Shown in pieces: positions 56,694 through 64,000 of a stretch of DNA of 64,000 nucleotides. The notes below the pieces were generated by a model that saw only the letters and a program-made list of their open reading frames with translations, did no database searches and had not been told where the DNA came from. The position numbers were made by a program, and so were the translations under genes. The stretch spans positions 129,290 to 193,289 of the forward strand of contig CALAGD010000024.1 in assembly GCA_937891425.1 (NCBI GenBank). The letters are read 5' to 3'. Every line of letters begins with the position of its first letter. The stretch's first letter is position 1. Source of the DNA: an uncultured Pigmentiphaga sp. (GTDB taxonomy: Bacteria > Pseudomonadota > Gammaproteobacteria > Burkholderiales > Burkholderiaceae_B).

Positions 56694-58871
56694 CTAGGAC
56701 GGTGGTGCTTTCTGCGTTGAATCCTGGGCAATCTGACTGGAAGACGGACCCTGCGCCCCCCCTGAAGAGGCTTCGGACGTACCGGACTGCCCCCCTGCCT
56801 GCGTACCTGTCCCTGTCACGACACCTTCATGCTTGCCGTCACCTGTTCGCGGCTCGAGTTCAAGGTCGAAATCCACCGGCAAGGGCGGCAGCTTTTCATT
56901 CACCCTGGGACGCCGCCGGAACACGACGAACATGACCCAGGCCACCAACAGGACGATGACGACGAGGATGGACCAGAAGTAGGCATCAACCCACGATGCT
57001 GCATCAGTTGCGGGCGCCACGGCAGGGGCCGTGCTCTGGCCCTGGACGGCCGAGGGATTCCCGTTCGTGTCAGGCCGTGCGGGCGTAGCCGCCCCGGATT
57101 GCACGTGCACCTCGGCTGGGCCGCTGCCAGCGGGTGCAGCGCCACGTGCCGCCGACGCCTCCGTGTGTGTTTTGTTCGCGCCTGCACCGTTGCCGGCCGG
57201 CGCGGCGCTGGAAGCGGCAGCCCCGGCCGGTGCTGCGCCCGACGCTGGCTGGGTTTCGGTCGAGGCGGTGGCTGCAGGTTGTGTCGGAGCCTCACCACTA
57301 CTGGCCGGCTGTGCCGCGGCAGGTGTACTGCCCGCGCTGGCAGCTGGTGTGCCGGACTCCTCCTGCCCGACAACCCCCTCCTGGCCGGACGGCCGTGCAG
57401 CCGCTGTACTCGTGGCTTCAGCAGCCCGGATTTCAGCGCCCGTTTCCGCGTTGGCCGTCTGGACGGGTCCGGCACCACGTTGTGCCGTCGTCGCTGCCGA
57501 TGCGACGTGGGCGACGCCCGGGCTATCCGTGCTGCCCGTAGCCTGTACGCCCGACATTGCCGCTGCTGACCTTTCGCCCCCTGCCGGCGCGGCCCCATTG
57601 CCTGATGCTGACGCCTGGCCCGACCCGCCGGCGGCCCCCGTTTGAGCGGCGCGCGTGGTGACGTCTGCCGCGTTCCCTTGAGCAGCGCCCACGTCTGGTT
57701 GTGCAACCGTGTCGCCCGCCGCGACTGAACCACTTGCCGTGGAGACTGCAGCGCCAATGGCAGGTACAGCTCCCGCACTGTCGCCCGCCTGGGCACCGGA
57801 ACCGCCGCCGGAGGTGCTACCGCCCCCACTGGCCGACTGCTGCAGCCTGGCCAGTGTTTCATTCTGCATTTCCAGCAGACGCTGCATCTGGGAAAGCGTG
57901 GCCTCGAGCTCGGACACGCGCGCCTCGGCGTCGGCGAGCGCCCGCTGGCTCGCCACTTTCTCGTCGCGCAAGCGATCGAGTTCGGCGCGCGCGGCCGCCA
58001 GAGCAGCCTGGAGATCCGTTCCGTTTGCCGCCGCGGCCGCAGGCACGGCACTGGACAGACGCAGTACATCACGTCCTGAAGAGGCCGGCGGAGCCGGAGA
58101 TGCGGACGCGATCGACCCCGTGGCGACGGAACGCGAGCTGAGGCGGCTGACTGGCCTGCCCTGTGCCAGACGTGCTCGATACGCAGCGAACTGTTCCATG
58201 TGCATGGCATACAGACGACGGGCCTCGGCTGGATCGATGGCATGAGCCGCAGCAGCGTCGGGCACGAGCAGGCGCTCGCCGGCACGCAGCAGGTGCATGT
58301 TGCCTTCAATGAACGCAGCCGGATTGGCCCGCAGCAGGGCCGCGAGAACCTGGTACAGCGTGGCACGCTGGTAGTCAGGGTTCGCGCTGCGCAGGCGCTG
58401 TGCAATGGTACCCAAGGTGTCGCCCCGCCGCACGACGATGGTATCGGGAACTTTGCCGCGGGCCAGCGAAACGGGGCTGACGGCGTCGTGCAGCGCACTG
58501 GGCAACAGCACCACCATGCGACGCTCGTGCTGCCCGGCCGCATCCTGCAGCTGCAGCCGCAGATCGACCACCGGCCGCTGCACCGGAACACGCGAGGTTA
58601 CGATGGCAACATGGCCTTCTCCGTTGCGGTGAGGCTCCACCTGTACCTGTACGGGTATATCGGAACGCGAGCTCAGGGCTGCGTCGGAGGCTTCGGCCGC
58701 CTGGATGCGCACGACCGGTGGCGCACCGTCAACGAGCTGTACCTGGGACAAAGGCACTTCAATGCGCAGGGGCTGCCCCACACCAGACATCATGCGCGGT
58801 CGTCCGATTTGAGCGGCATCAGCGCCGCTGCAGGCAAGGAGAATTGCAACGAGGGCTGCGCTTGACCTCAT
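56694..58871 (-). CDS. fimV: FimV/HubP-like peptidoglycan-binding polar protein
   Basis: A 725-residue inner-membrane protein. A signal-like N-terminus (1-20, cleaved near ADA/AQ) leads to the FimV N-terminal domain (IGRPRMMSGVGQPLRIEVPL), a LysM domain (about 145-210, VVRRGDTLGTIAQRL), a coiled coil (about 290-355), ~270 residues of Ala/Gly/Pro/Thr low complexity and one transmembrane helix (about 630-655, FWSILVVIVLLVAWVMFVVF). The cytoplasmic tail is only ~70 residues and lacks the TPR-like C-terminal FimV domain. Relatives organise type IV pili and polar complexes. ATG 58871 is chosen because it begins the signal peptide. Confidence 0.85.
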   Translation of the reverse strand: MRSSAALVAILLACSGADAAQIGRPRMMSGVGQPLRIEVPLSQVQLVDGAPPVVRIQAAEASDAALSSRSDIPVQVQVEPHRNGEGHVAIVTSRVPVQRPVVDLRLQLQDAAGQHERRMVVLLPSALHDAVSPVSLARGKVPDTIVVRRGDTLGTIAQRLRSANPDYQRATLYQVLAALLRANPAAFIEGNMHLLRAGERLLVPDAAAAHAIDPAEARRLYAMHMEQFAAYRARLAQGRPVSRLSSRSVATGSIASASPAPPASSGRDVLRLSSAVPAAAAANGTDLQAALAAARAELDRLRDEKVASQRALADAEARVSELEATLSQMQRLLEMQNETLARLQQSASGGGSTSGGGSGAQAGDSAGAVPAIGAAVSTASGSVAAGDTVAQPDVGAAQGNAADVTTRAAQTGAAGGSGQASASGNGAAPAGGERSAAAMSGVQATGSTDSPGVAHVASAATTAQRGAGPVQTANAETGAEIRAAEATSTAAARPSGQEGVVGQEESGTPAASAGSTPAAAQPASSGEAPTQPAATASTETQPASGAAPAGAAASSAAPAGNGAGANKTHTEASAARGAAPAGSGPAEVHVQSGAATPARPDTNGNPSAVQGQSTAPAVAPATDAASWVDAYFWSILVVIVLLVAWVMFVVFRRRPRVNEKLPPLPVDFDLELEPRTGDGKHEGVVTGTGTQAGGQSGTSEASSGGAQGPSSSQIAQDSTQKAPPS

Positions 58872-59005
58872 GCCACGCCGCACCGGCGGCCCAAACTGTT
58901 GTCCAGACAATGCCACGTTGATTCCAGAAGAGTCACCTCGAATCGAAAATAGCACCCGGCTGTGGCGTTGGCAAGCAAAAGACCTGCAGACGCAGCGCGG
59001 TGGCG

Positions 59006-59758
59006 TCACTCGGTTTCCGCCCCCTTGCCCAGGCCGAGATAGCTTTCGATGACCCGCGGATTGTCGGCCAGCTCGGCCGAAGTTCCCGCCAGCACGACAT
59101 CGCCCGTTTCAAGCACGTAGCCGTAATCGGCGACCTGCAGTGCCGCCCGCGCATTCTGCTCGACCAGCAGAATGCCTACCCCCGTCTTGCGCAAACCTGC
59201 GATGATGTGAAAGATTTCGCGCACGATGAGCGGTGCCAGCCCCAGACTAGGTTCGTCGAGCATCAGCAACCGCGGGCGTGCCATGAGCGCCCGGCCCACC
59301 GCAAGCATCTGCCGTTCGCCTCCCGACAGCGTGCCTGCCTGCTGCTTGCGCCGCTCCTTCAGGCGCGGAAACGTCTCATAAACGTGGTCGAGCTCGGAGC
59401 GCCAGTCGCTTTCACGGGCGCGATACCGCCGAAACGCACCCAGCAGCAGGTTGTCTTCGACGCTCATGCTGCCGAACAGCTCGCGCCGCTCAGGCACCAG
59501 TGACATGCCGGCATGCACGCGCTGCTCGACCTTCCATCCCTCGACCCGCTGCCCCTGGTATCTGATCTCGCCCGTAGACGAGCCTCGCACCGGCAAGGAT
59601 CCCATGATGGCATTCAGCAGTGTGGACTTGCCCGCTCCGTTGGCGCCGATGACGGTCACGATTTGCCCCTCGCCAACCTGCAGGCTGGCATCGTTGACGG
59701 CGAGCACCTTGCCGTACCGTGCGGACAGCCCTTGCACGGAAAGAATCGGTTCAGGCAT
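59006..59758 (-). CDS. livF: Branched-chain-type ABC transporter ATPase LivF
   Basis: A 250-residue cytoplasmic ATPase. Walker [10 protein letters not shown] (about 36-44), signature [16 protein letters not shown], Walker [14 protein letters not shown] and the LivF-typical [11 protein letters not shown]-loop region are present. ATG 59758 overlaps the LivM-LivG gene by 8 nt. It energises the transporter together with the LivG domain. Confidence 0.95.
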   Translation of the reverse strand: MPEPILSVQGLSARYGKVLAVNDASLQVGEGQIVTVIGANGAGKSTLLNAIMGSLPVRGSSTGEIRYQGQRVEGWKVEQRVHAGMSLVPERRELFGSMSVEDNLLLGAFRRYRARESDWRSELDHVYETFPRLKERRKQQAGTLSGGERQMLAVGRALMARPRLLMLDEPSLGLAPLIVREIFHIIAGLRKTGVGILLVEQNARAALQVADYGYVLETGDVVLAGTSAELADNPRVIESYLGLGKGAETE

Positions 59759-61547
59759 GGGCAGCCTCCTCTTCCACTCCGCCGAGGTAGGCCTCCAGTA
59801 CTGCGGGGTTGGTCTGGATCTGCGCCGGCGTGCCTTCGGCAAGCTTCGTACCGAAATCCATGACCACGATATGGTTGGTGAGTCCCATTACGAACTCCAT
59901 GTCGTGCTCCACCAGCAGAATGCTCATGCCTTCACTGCGCAGCTGCTTCAGCACCTGCGCCAGTTCCTGCTTCTCCTTGTAGCGCAGCCCCGCCGCCGGC
60001 TCATCCAGCAGCAACAGCACGGGGTCGGCGGCCAGGGCGCGCGCAATTTCGACGATGCGCTGCTGTCCCAGGGCCAGGTTGCCCGCCTGTTCATACATGT
60101 AGTTGCCCAACCCGACCCGCTCGATCTGCCGCGCCGCCTCAGCCAGGATCTGCGCCTCGCGTGCGCGCTCGGCGTGCAGGGTTGCCGCCACCACGCCCAC
60201 GTCGCTGCGCAAGTGCGCGCCGACGGCAACGTTTTCAAGGACGGTCATGGTTGGCAGCAACTGCACGTGCTGGAAAGTGCGCGCCACCCCCAGCTTCGCG
60301 ATGTCGCGCGAGCGCAGCCGGTCGATGCGCTGACCCATGAACTCGACCGAACCCGCAGTGGCCGACAACACGCCCGTAATGAGGTTGAACGTGGTGCTCT
60401 TGCCCGCGCCGTTGGGGCCGATCAATCCGACGATCTCGCCCGCGCGCACCTGGAAGCTGATGTCGTTTACGGCCACGAGCCCGCCGAATTCCTTGCGCAG
60501 TCCGGAAACTTTCAGCACGGTTTCGTTACCTGCAGGCCGCGGGCGCTGAGGCAGCGGTGGCACATCCGGCAGCTGCGCCGCCTTGCTGCGAGCTCGCCCC
60601 TCGTTGCGCCGGAACGGTGCGGCCAGATGCGGCCACAACCCCTCGCGCGCGTTTTGCAACACCAGCACGAGCAGGATCCCGAACACGATCATTTCGAAGT
60701 TCGAGGTAGTGTCGAGCAGGTGCGGCAGCCAGGTCTGCAACTGGTCTTCGATGACCAGCACGACGGCAGACCCCAGAAGCGCGCCCCACACATGGGCTGC
60801 TCCGCCCACGACCGCCATGAAGAGGTATTCGATGCCGTAGTTCAGCCCAAACGGACTGGGGCTGACGGCACGCTGCATATGGGCATACAGCCACCCGGAC
60901 ACGCTGGCCAGCAGGGCTGCGTACATGAAGATGATGATCTTGTAGCGCGCGGTGTTCACGCCAAATGCCTCGGCCATCACCGCGCCTTCGCGCAGTGAGC
61001 GTATCGCCCGTCCCGGCCTTGACGTGAGCAGATTCTGTATTCCCCACACCGCCAGCAGGACGGCAACCCAGATGAGGTAGTAGATCTCCCGCCCGGTGTC
61101 GAGCGAAACACCGAACAGATCGATGGGCGCGATTCCTGAAATGCCATCGTATTTGCCCAACGCCTCGACGTTGCCGAAAAGGTAGTACAGGCTCAGGCCC
61201 CACGCGATGGTTCCCAGCGGCAGGTAATGACCCGACAGGTGCAGGGTGACCGCCCCCAGGACGAAAGCAATGGCGCCAGTGAAGATGAGGCCCAGCACCA
61301 GGCCCAGCCACGGCGACCAGCCATACGTGGTGGTGAACCAGGCAGTGGTATAGGCACCGACGCCGACGAACGCCGCCTGGCCGAATGAAGTCAGGCCACC
61401 AACGCCCGTCAGCAGTACCAGCCCCAGCACGACCAGGCTGGACAGGCCAATGTAGTTCATCTGGGTGATCCAGAACTCGGGCGTTGCGGAAACCAGGGGC
61501 AACACCGCCAGCAACACTACAAAGATAGCAAGCACGATTCGATTCAT
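59751..61547 (-). CDS. Fused LivM permease-LivG ATPase of a branched-chain-type ABC transporter
   Basis: A 598-residue fusion. Residues ~1-315 are LivM: about 8-9 hydrophobic helices with the EAA-like loop [21 protein letters not shown] linker rich in Pro/Arg (about 320-345) leads to LivG (~347-590): Walker [24 protein letters not shown] signature and [11 protein letters not shown]. LivM and LivG are often separate genes; fusion forces 1:1 assembly. The frame is continuous, with no internal start of note. It overlaps livF and follows livH by 98 nt. Confidence 0.94.
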   Translation of the reverse strand: MNRIVLAIFVVLLAVLPLVSATPEFWITQMNYIGLSSLVVLGLVLLTGVGGLTSFGQAAFVGVGAYTTAWFTTTYGWSPWLGLVLGLIFTGAIAFVLGAVTLHLSGHYLPLGTIAWGLSLYYLFGNVEALGKYDGISGIAPIDLFGVSLDTGREIYYLIWVAVLLAVWGIQNLLTSRPGRAIRSLREGAVMAEAFGVNTARYKIIIFMYAALLASVSGWLYAHMQRAVSPSPFGLNYGIEYLFMAVVGGAAHVWGALLGSAVVLVIEDQLQTWLPHLLDTTSNFEMIVFGILLVLVLQNAREGLWPHLAAPFRRNEGRARSKAAQLPDVPPLPQRPRPAGNETVLKVSGLRKEFGGLVAVNDISFQVRAGEIVGLIGPNGAGKSTTFNLITGVLSATAGSVEFMGQRIDRLRSRDIAKLGVARTFQHVQLLPTMTVLENVAVGAHLRSDVGVVAATLHAERAREAQILAEAARQIERVGLGNYMYEQAGNLALGQQRIVEIARALAADPVLLLLDEPAAGLRYKEKQELAQVLKQLRSEGMSILLVEHDMEFVMGLTNHIVVMDFGTKLAEGTPAQIQTNPAVLEAYLGGVEEEAAHA

Positions 61548-61645
61548 CGGGATCTCACGCTGCAGGAATTACGCAAGCCGGCTCGCACACCACCCGGCCC
61601 GGCTACGCCAGTGCGCCAGGAATGTGCAGCCTCCGGTGGTTTTTG

Positions 61646-62683
61646 TCATTCCTCGTCCTCGGCATGGGCGTGGGTGAGTGACAGCCAGAGCAACACCGGA
61701 ATGATCACCGTGAACACGATGACTTCCTTGAACGCACTGGCCCAGAATGACCCGAACGCTTCCAGCAGCCCGACAAAGACTGACCCCGCCGCTGCGATGG
61801 GATAGCTCGACAGGCCGCCGAAGATGGCGCCCACGAAACCCTTCAGACCGATGAGAAAGCCGGTGTCGTAATAAATGGTGGTGACCGGCGCGATGAGCAC
61901 GCCGGAAAACGCACCGATGAACGCTGCCAGGGTGAAGGTGATGGCACCGGACGTGGTGGTGCTGATGCCCATCAGCCGCGCCCCGCGCCTGTTGACCGCC
62001 GTCGCGCGCAAGGCGCGTCCGTACAAGGTCTTCTCGAAAAGCAGGAACAGGATGCAGATGAGGACGATCGCAGTGACCACGACGAAGATGGTCTGCGCGG
62101 AAATCGTCGTGAAGCCGAGATTGATGCTGCCGGAAACAAAGGGCGGTGTGCGCCACCCTTCTGCCCCGAAGAACAGCAGGCCGGCTCCCGTCAGGGCAAA
62201 GTGCACCGCGACCGAAGCAATCAGCAGGACGAGCACGCTGGCCTCGGCAAGCCGCTGGTAGGCAAGGCGGTAAATCATGGGCCCCAGCGGAACCACCAGG
62301 GCCAACGACAGCAGGACGTTGACGGCCAGGGGCAGTTCCTTGCGCGGCAGCGCATGCACCAGCCACGCCATCATGGCCGGATAGATCAGACATGAAACCA
62401 GGACGCGGGGAAATCCGCGCCAGGACTTGCTGCGCACCGCTCCGACCGCTTCGACCACGCACACGGCAATACCCACGGCCAGCAACAACCACACCGTACC
62501 CGGCACAATTCCGTTCACCAGCATGGCCAGGGTAAGCGCCCCGAACGTGACGAATTCACCCTGGGGGATGAAGATCACGCGGGTAACCGCGAACACCAGC
62601 ACAAGCGCCATACTGATCAACGCGTAGATTGCCCCGTTGACGATGCCGTCCTGAATCAATATCAACGCGATCGTCGAATCCAT
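61646..62683 (-). CDS. livH: Branched-chain-type ABC transporter permease LivH
   Basis: A 345-residue inner-membrane protein with about 8-10 hydrophobic helices. The LivH N-terminus [21 protein letters not shown] and the loop [21 protein letters not shown] are typical. It contains an extra ~50-residue segment after helix 3 (about 75-125) compared with E. coli LivH. It pairs with LivM-LivG. No periplasmic binding protein gene is in the window. Confidence 0.94.
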   Translation of the reverse strand: MDSTIALILIQDGIVNGAIYALISMALVLVFAVTRVIFIPQGEFVTFGALTLAMLVNGIVPGTVWLLLAVGIAVCVVEAVGAVRSKSWRGFPRVLVSCLIYPAMMAWLVHALPRKELPLAVNVLLSLALVVPLGPMIYRLAYQRLAEASVLVLLIASVAVHFALTGAGLLFFGAEGWRTPPFVSGSINLGFTTISAQTIFVVVTAIVLICILFLLFEKTLYGRALRATAVNRRGARLMGISTTTSGAITFTLAAFIGAFSGVLIAPVTTIYYDTGFLIGLKGFVGAIFGGLSSYPIAAAGSVFVGLLEAFGSFWASAFKEVIVFTVIIPVLLWLSLTHAHAEDEE

Positions 62684-62759
62684 TCTCCAGCCTATGGTGG
62701 TTCCAATGAATGTTTAATAGTAGTAACCAACCGCGTGTAACCGCGAGTTAGCGTTTTCC

Positions 62760-63542
62760 CTAGCGGGCAAGCTCCCGGTGCCCAGCCGAATCACGGATCC
62801 GGCGCGATATCTCCCCGGCATTCTCGAGCAGTACCTGCGCCAGAGCCTCCTCGCTTGCCCACGGCGGATCGCCATTCCGGTAAACCAGCACCAGGCTGCC
62901 CATGACGTTGCCGTCAGCACCGAATATGGGAGCGGCGATTCCTGCGGCTTCTGCATCCAGTTCACCGTGCGAAACGTAGTATCCGCGCTTGCGTACCGGC
63001 TTGAGCGAACGCAGAAACTCTTCCCAAGTACGCCCGCGCGCGAGTACGTCCGGGTCGTCGGCGTATCTCATGTACAGGCGCTTCAGCCGGCGGCGGTCCA
63101 GAAATGGAAGTACCGCACCTGACGGAGATCCCCGGAACAAAGGCATGCGCCGCCCCTGGGCAAAGAGCTGGAACGCCAGATTGAGCGGTTGGCGCCCAGA
63201 GGCGTGGAATACCGTAACCAGGCTATCCTGGTAGATGTTGCAGAACAGGACATGGCAGCCCGTCATCTCGGCCAGGCTGTTCAACAGCCCTTCCCCCAGC
63301 TTGATGACCGGATCATAGAAGCGCCGCAGGTACTCCAGTTCGATGATCTTCGGACCCAGCGTGTACTGCCCGAGACTCCGGACAAGCAGCCCCGCATGGC
63401 ACAGTTCGGCTACGTAACGGTATGCGGTGGCGGTACTGACCGCGAGTTCTTTCTCGACCTCTTCTACCGAAATGGCATGGCGCTCTTCGGAGAACATCCC
63501 AAGGATATCTGCAAGACGACTCAATACGGAGGCAGAACGCAT
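62760..63542 (-). CDS. IclR-family transcriptional regulator
   Basis: A 260-residue protein. The winged helix (about 5-60) reads VLSRLADILGMFSEE then VEKELAVSTATAYRYVAEL; the effector domain contains GCHVLFCNIYQDSLVTVFHA. ATG 63542 matches the family start but has no clear ribosome site. It lies between the Rieske oxygenase and livH on the same strand (126- and 76-nt gaps) and probably controls this uptake/oxygenation cluster. Confidence 0.9.
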   Translation of the reverse strand: MRSASVLSRLADILGMFSEERHAISVEEVEKELAVSTATAYRYVAELCHAGLLVRSLGQYTLGPKIIELEYLRRFYDPVIKLGEGLLNSLAEMTGCHVLFCNIYQDSLVTVFHASGRQPLNLAFQLFAQGRRMPLFRGSPSGAVLPFLDRRRLKRLYMRYADDPDVLARGRTWEEFLRSLKPVRKRGYYVSHGELDAEAAGIAAPIFGADGNVMGSLVLVYRNGDPPWASEEALAQVLLENAGEISRRIRDSAGHRELAR

Positions 63543-63668
63543 GACAGCATTGGACGCAAGAAAATGCCAAGCATTAAACCGCGCGTGCCTGCCTCTGAAA
63601 AGTCGGTCGGCCGCCACCGGGCGACCGACCTGCCAGGCATCATGGGCCCACGCCCCCAAGGGCCAGGG

Positions 63669-64000
63669 TCAGCCTCGACTGCTTTCACGCTCTTCGAGCC
63701 TGAGACGGTCCATGATGCGGCGGAACTGCACCAGTGCCACATCCGCGTTGATCAGCACCATCTCATCATCACTGCTCTCTTCCCAGCGCTTTTGCTGGGC
63801 TTCGATCATGTCGAGATCTTCCTTGAACGCAGTACGCAAGGCCGTGTCGAGCATGCGATCGGTAATCGGATCGTCGTTCGCAAAGTTGCGCGGTTGCGAG
63901 AAGAAGTAATGCGTGGTGTTCTCCGTCTCGGGCGTCACCGCCTGGCACGATCGGAACTCGATTGCCCCTGCGCGGTTGCCCTGCTTCGCACCCGAGCCCG
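63669..64000 (-). CDS. Rieske aromatic oxygenase alpha subunit, C-terminal part (5' end outside window)
   Basis: The last 109 residues of a vanillate-demethylase-like oxygenase. After an entering GSGAKQGNRAGAIEF, the sequence TPETENTTHYFFSQPRNF and FKEDLDMIEAQQKRW are the conserved C-terminal signatures of VanA-type enzymes. The Rieske and mononuclear iron sites would lie to the right of the window. The apparent GTG start at 63938 is internal; the frame stays open to the edge. It is upstream of the IclR and Liv genes, suggesting an aromatic-ether or aromatic-acid pathway. Confidence 0.85.
   Translation of the reverse strand, partial: GSGAKQGNRAGAIEFRSCQAVTPETENTTHYFFSQPRNFANDDPITDRMLDTALRTAFKEDLDMIEAQQKRWEESSDDEMVLINADVALVQFRRIMDRLRLEERESSRG

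Overview
The window is high-GC DNA from a betaproteobacterium, most likely family Alcaligenaceae (Bordetella/Achromobacter/Pusillimonas type). The evidence is gene content and order: two orphan Bug-type solute receptors, a yceD-rpmF-plsX-fabHDG-acpP-fabF-rpoE-rseAB-mucD string followed by lepA-lepB-rnc-era-recO, dapD-dapE-prmB, truA-trpFBA-accD, and a long RNase E. Nothing resembles a plasmid, phage, IS element or CRISPR array. I read it as chromosomal core blocks alternating with catabolic accessory cassettes. All family assignments come from motifs read by eye; no database search was run.

1-6.97 kb is a catabolic cassette: a partial enolase-superfamily enzyme, a Bug receptor and an aldehyde dehydrogenase (minus), an acyl-CoA dehydrogenase (plus), then a TetR regulator and a family III CoA-transferase (minus). 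Two copies of one 20-bp near-palindrome, in opposite orientation, sit on the promoters of all three transcription units. The cassette therefore looks like a self-contained TetR regulon. 7.2-17.8 kb is mixed: a DUF1932-type dehydrogenase, an FAD aromatic hydroxylase, a pentapeptide-like repeat protein, a DadA-like oxidase, lipid A deacylase PagL, a spermidine-synthase-like protein, GTP-dependent PEP carboxykinase, a luciferase-like monooxygenase, and a metallophosphatase whose Tat signal is broken by an in-frame stop codon.

18.1-24.9 kb holds tRNA-Leu(UAG), dapD-dapE-prmB (lysine/peptidoglycan precursor synthesis plus L3 methylation), an ABC-F ATPase and an IclR regulator with dyad symmetry on its own promoter. 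25.0-41.1 kb is one long minus-strand housekeeping block covering ribosomal protein L32, fatty-acid/phospholipid synthesis, the sigma-E stress module, LepA/signal peptidase/RNase III/Era and RecO. A classical intrinsic terminator separates mucD from lepA. 41.2-48.2 kb carries a Maf-like pyrophosphatase, an RsmI-like methylase, a HAD phosphatase, RluC, and RNase E with a ~0.65 kb leader. 48.4-52.9 kb is truA-trpF-trpB-trpA-accD (minus), tightly coupled by overlaps.

53.1-56.5 kb is a LysR / Rieske oxygenase / Bug cassette lying between truA and fimV. 56.7-58.9 kb is a FimV-like protein. 59.0-64.0 kb is a branched-chain-type ABC transporter (LivF, a LivM-LivG fusion, LivH), an IclR regulator and the C-terminus of a second Rieske oxygenase, all minus strand, probably for uptake and demethylation/hydroxylation of an aromatic acid. 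No binding protein for the transporter and no reductase for either oxygenase lies in the window.
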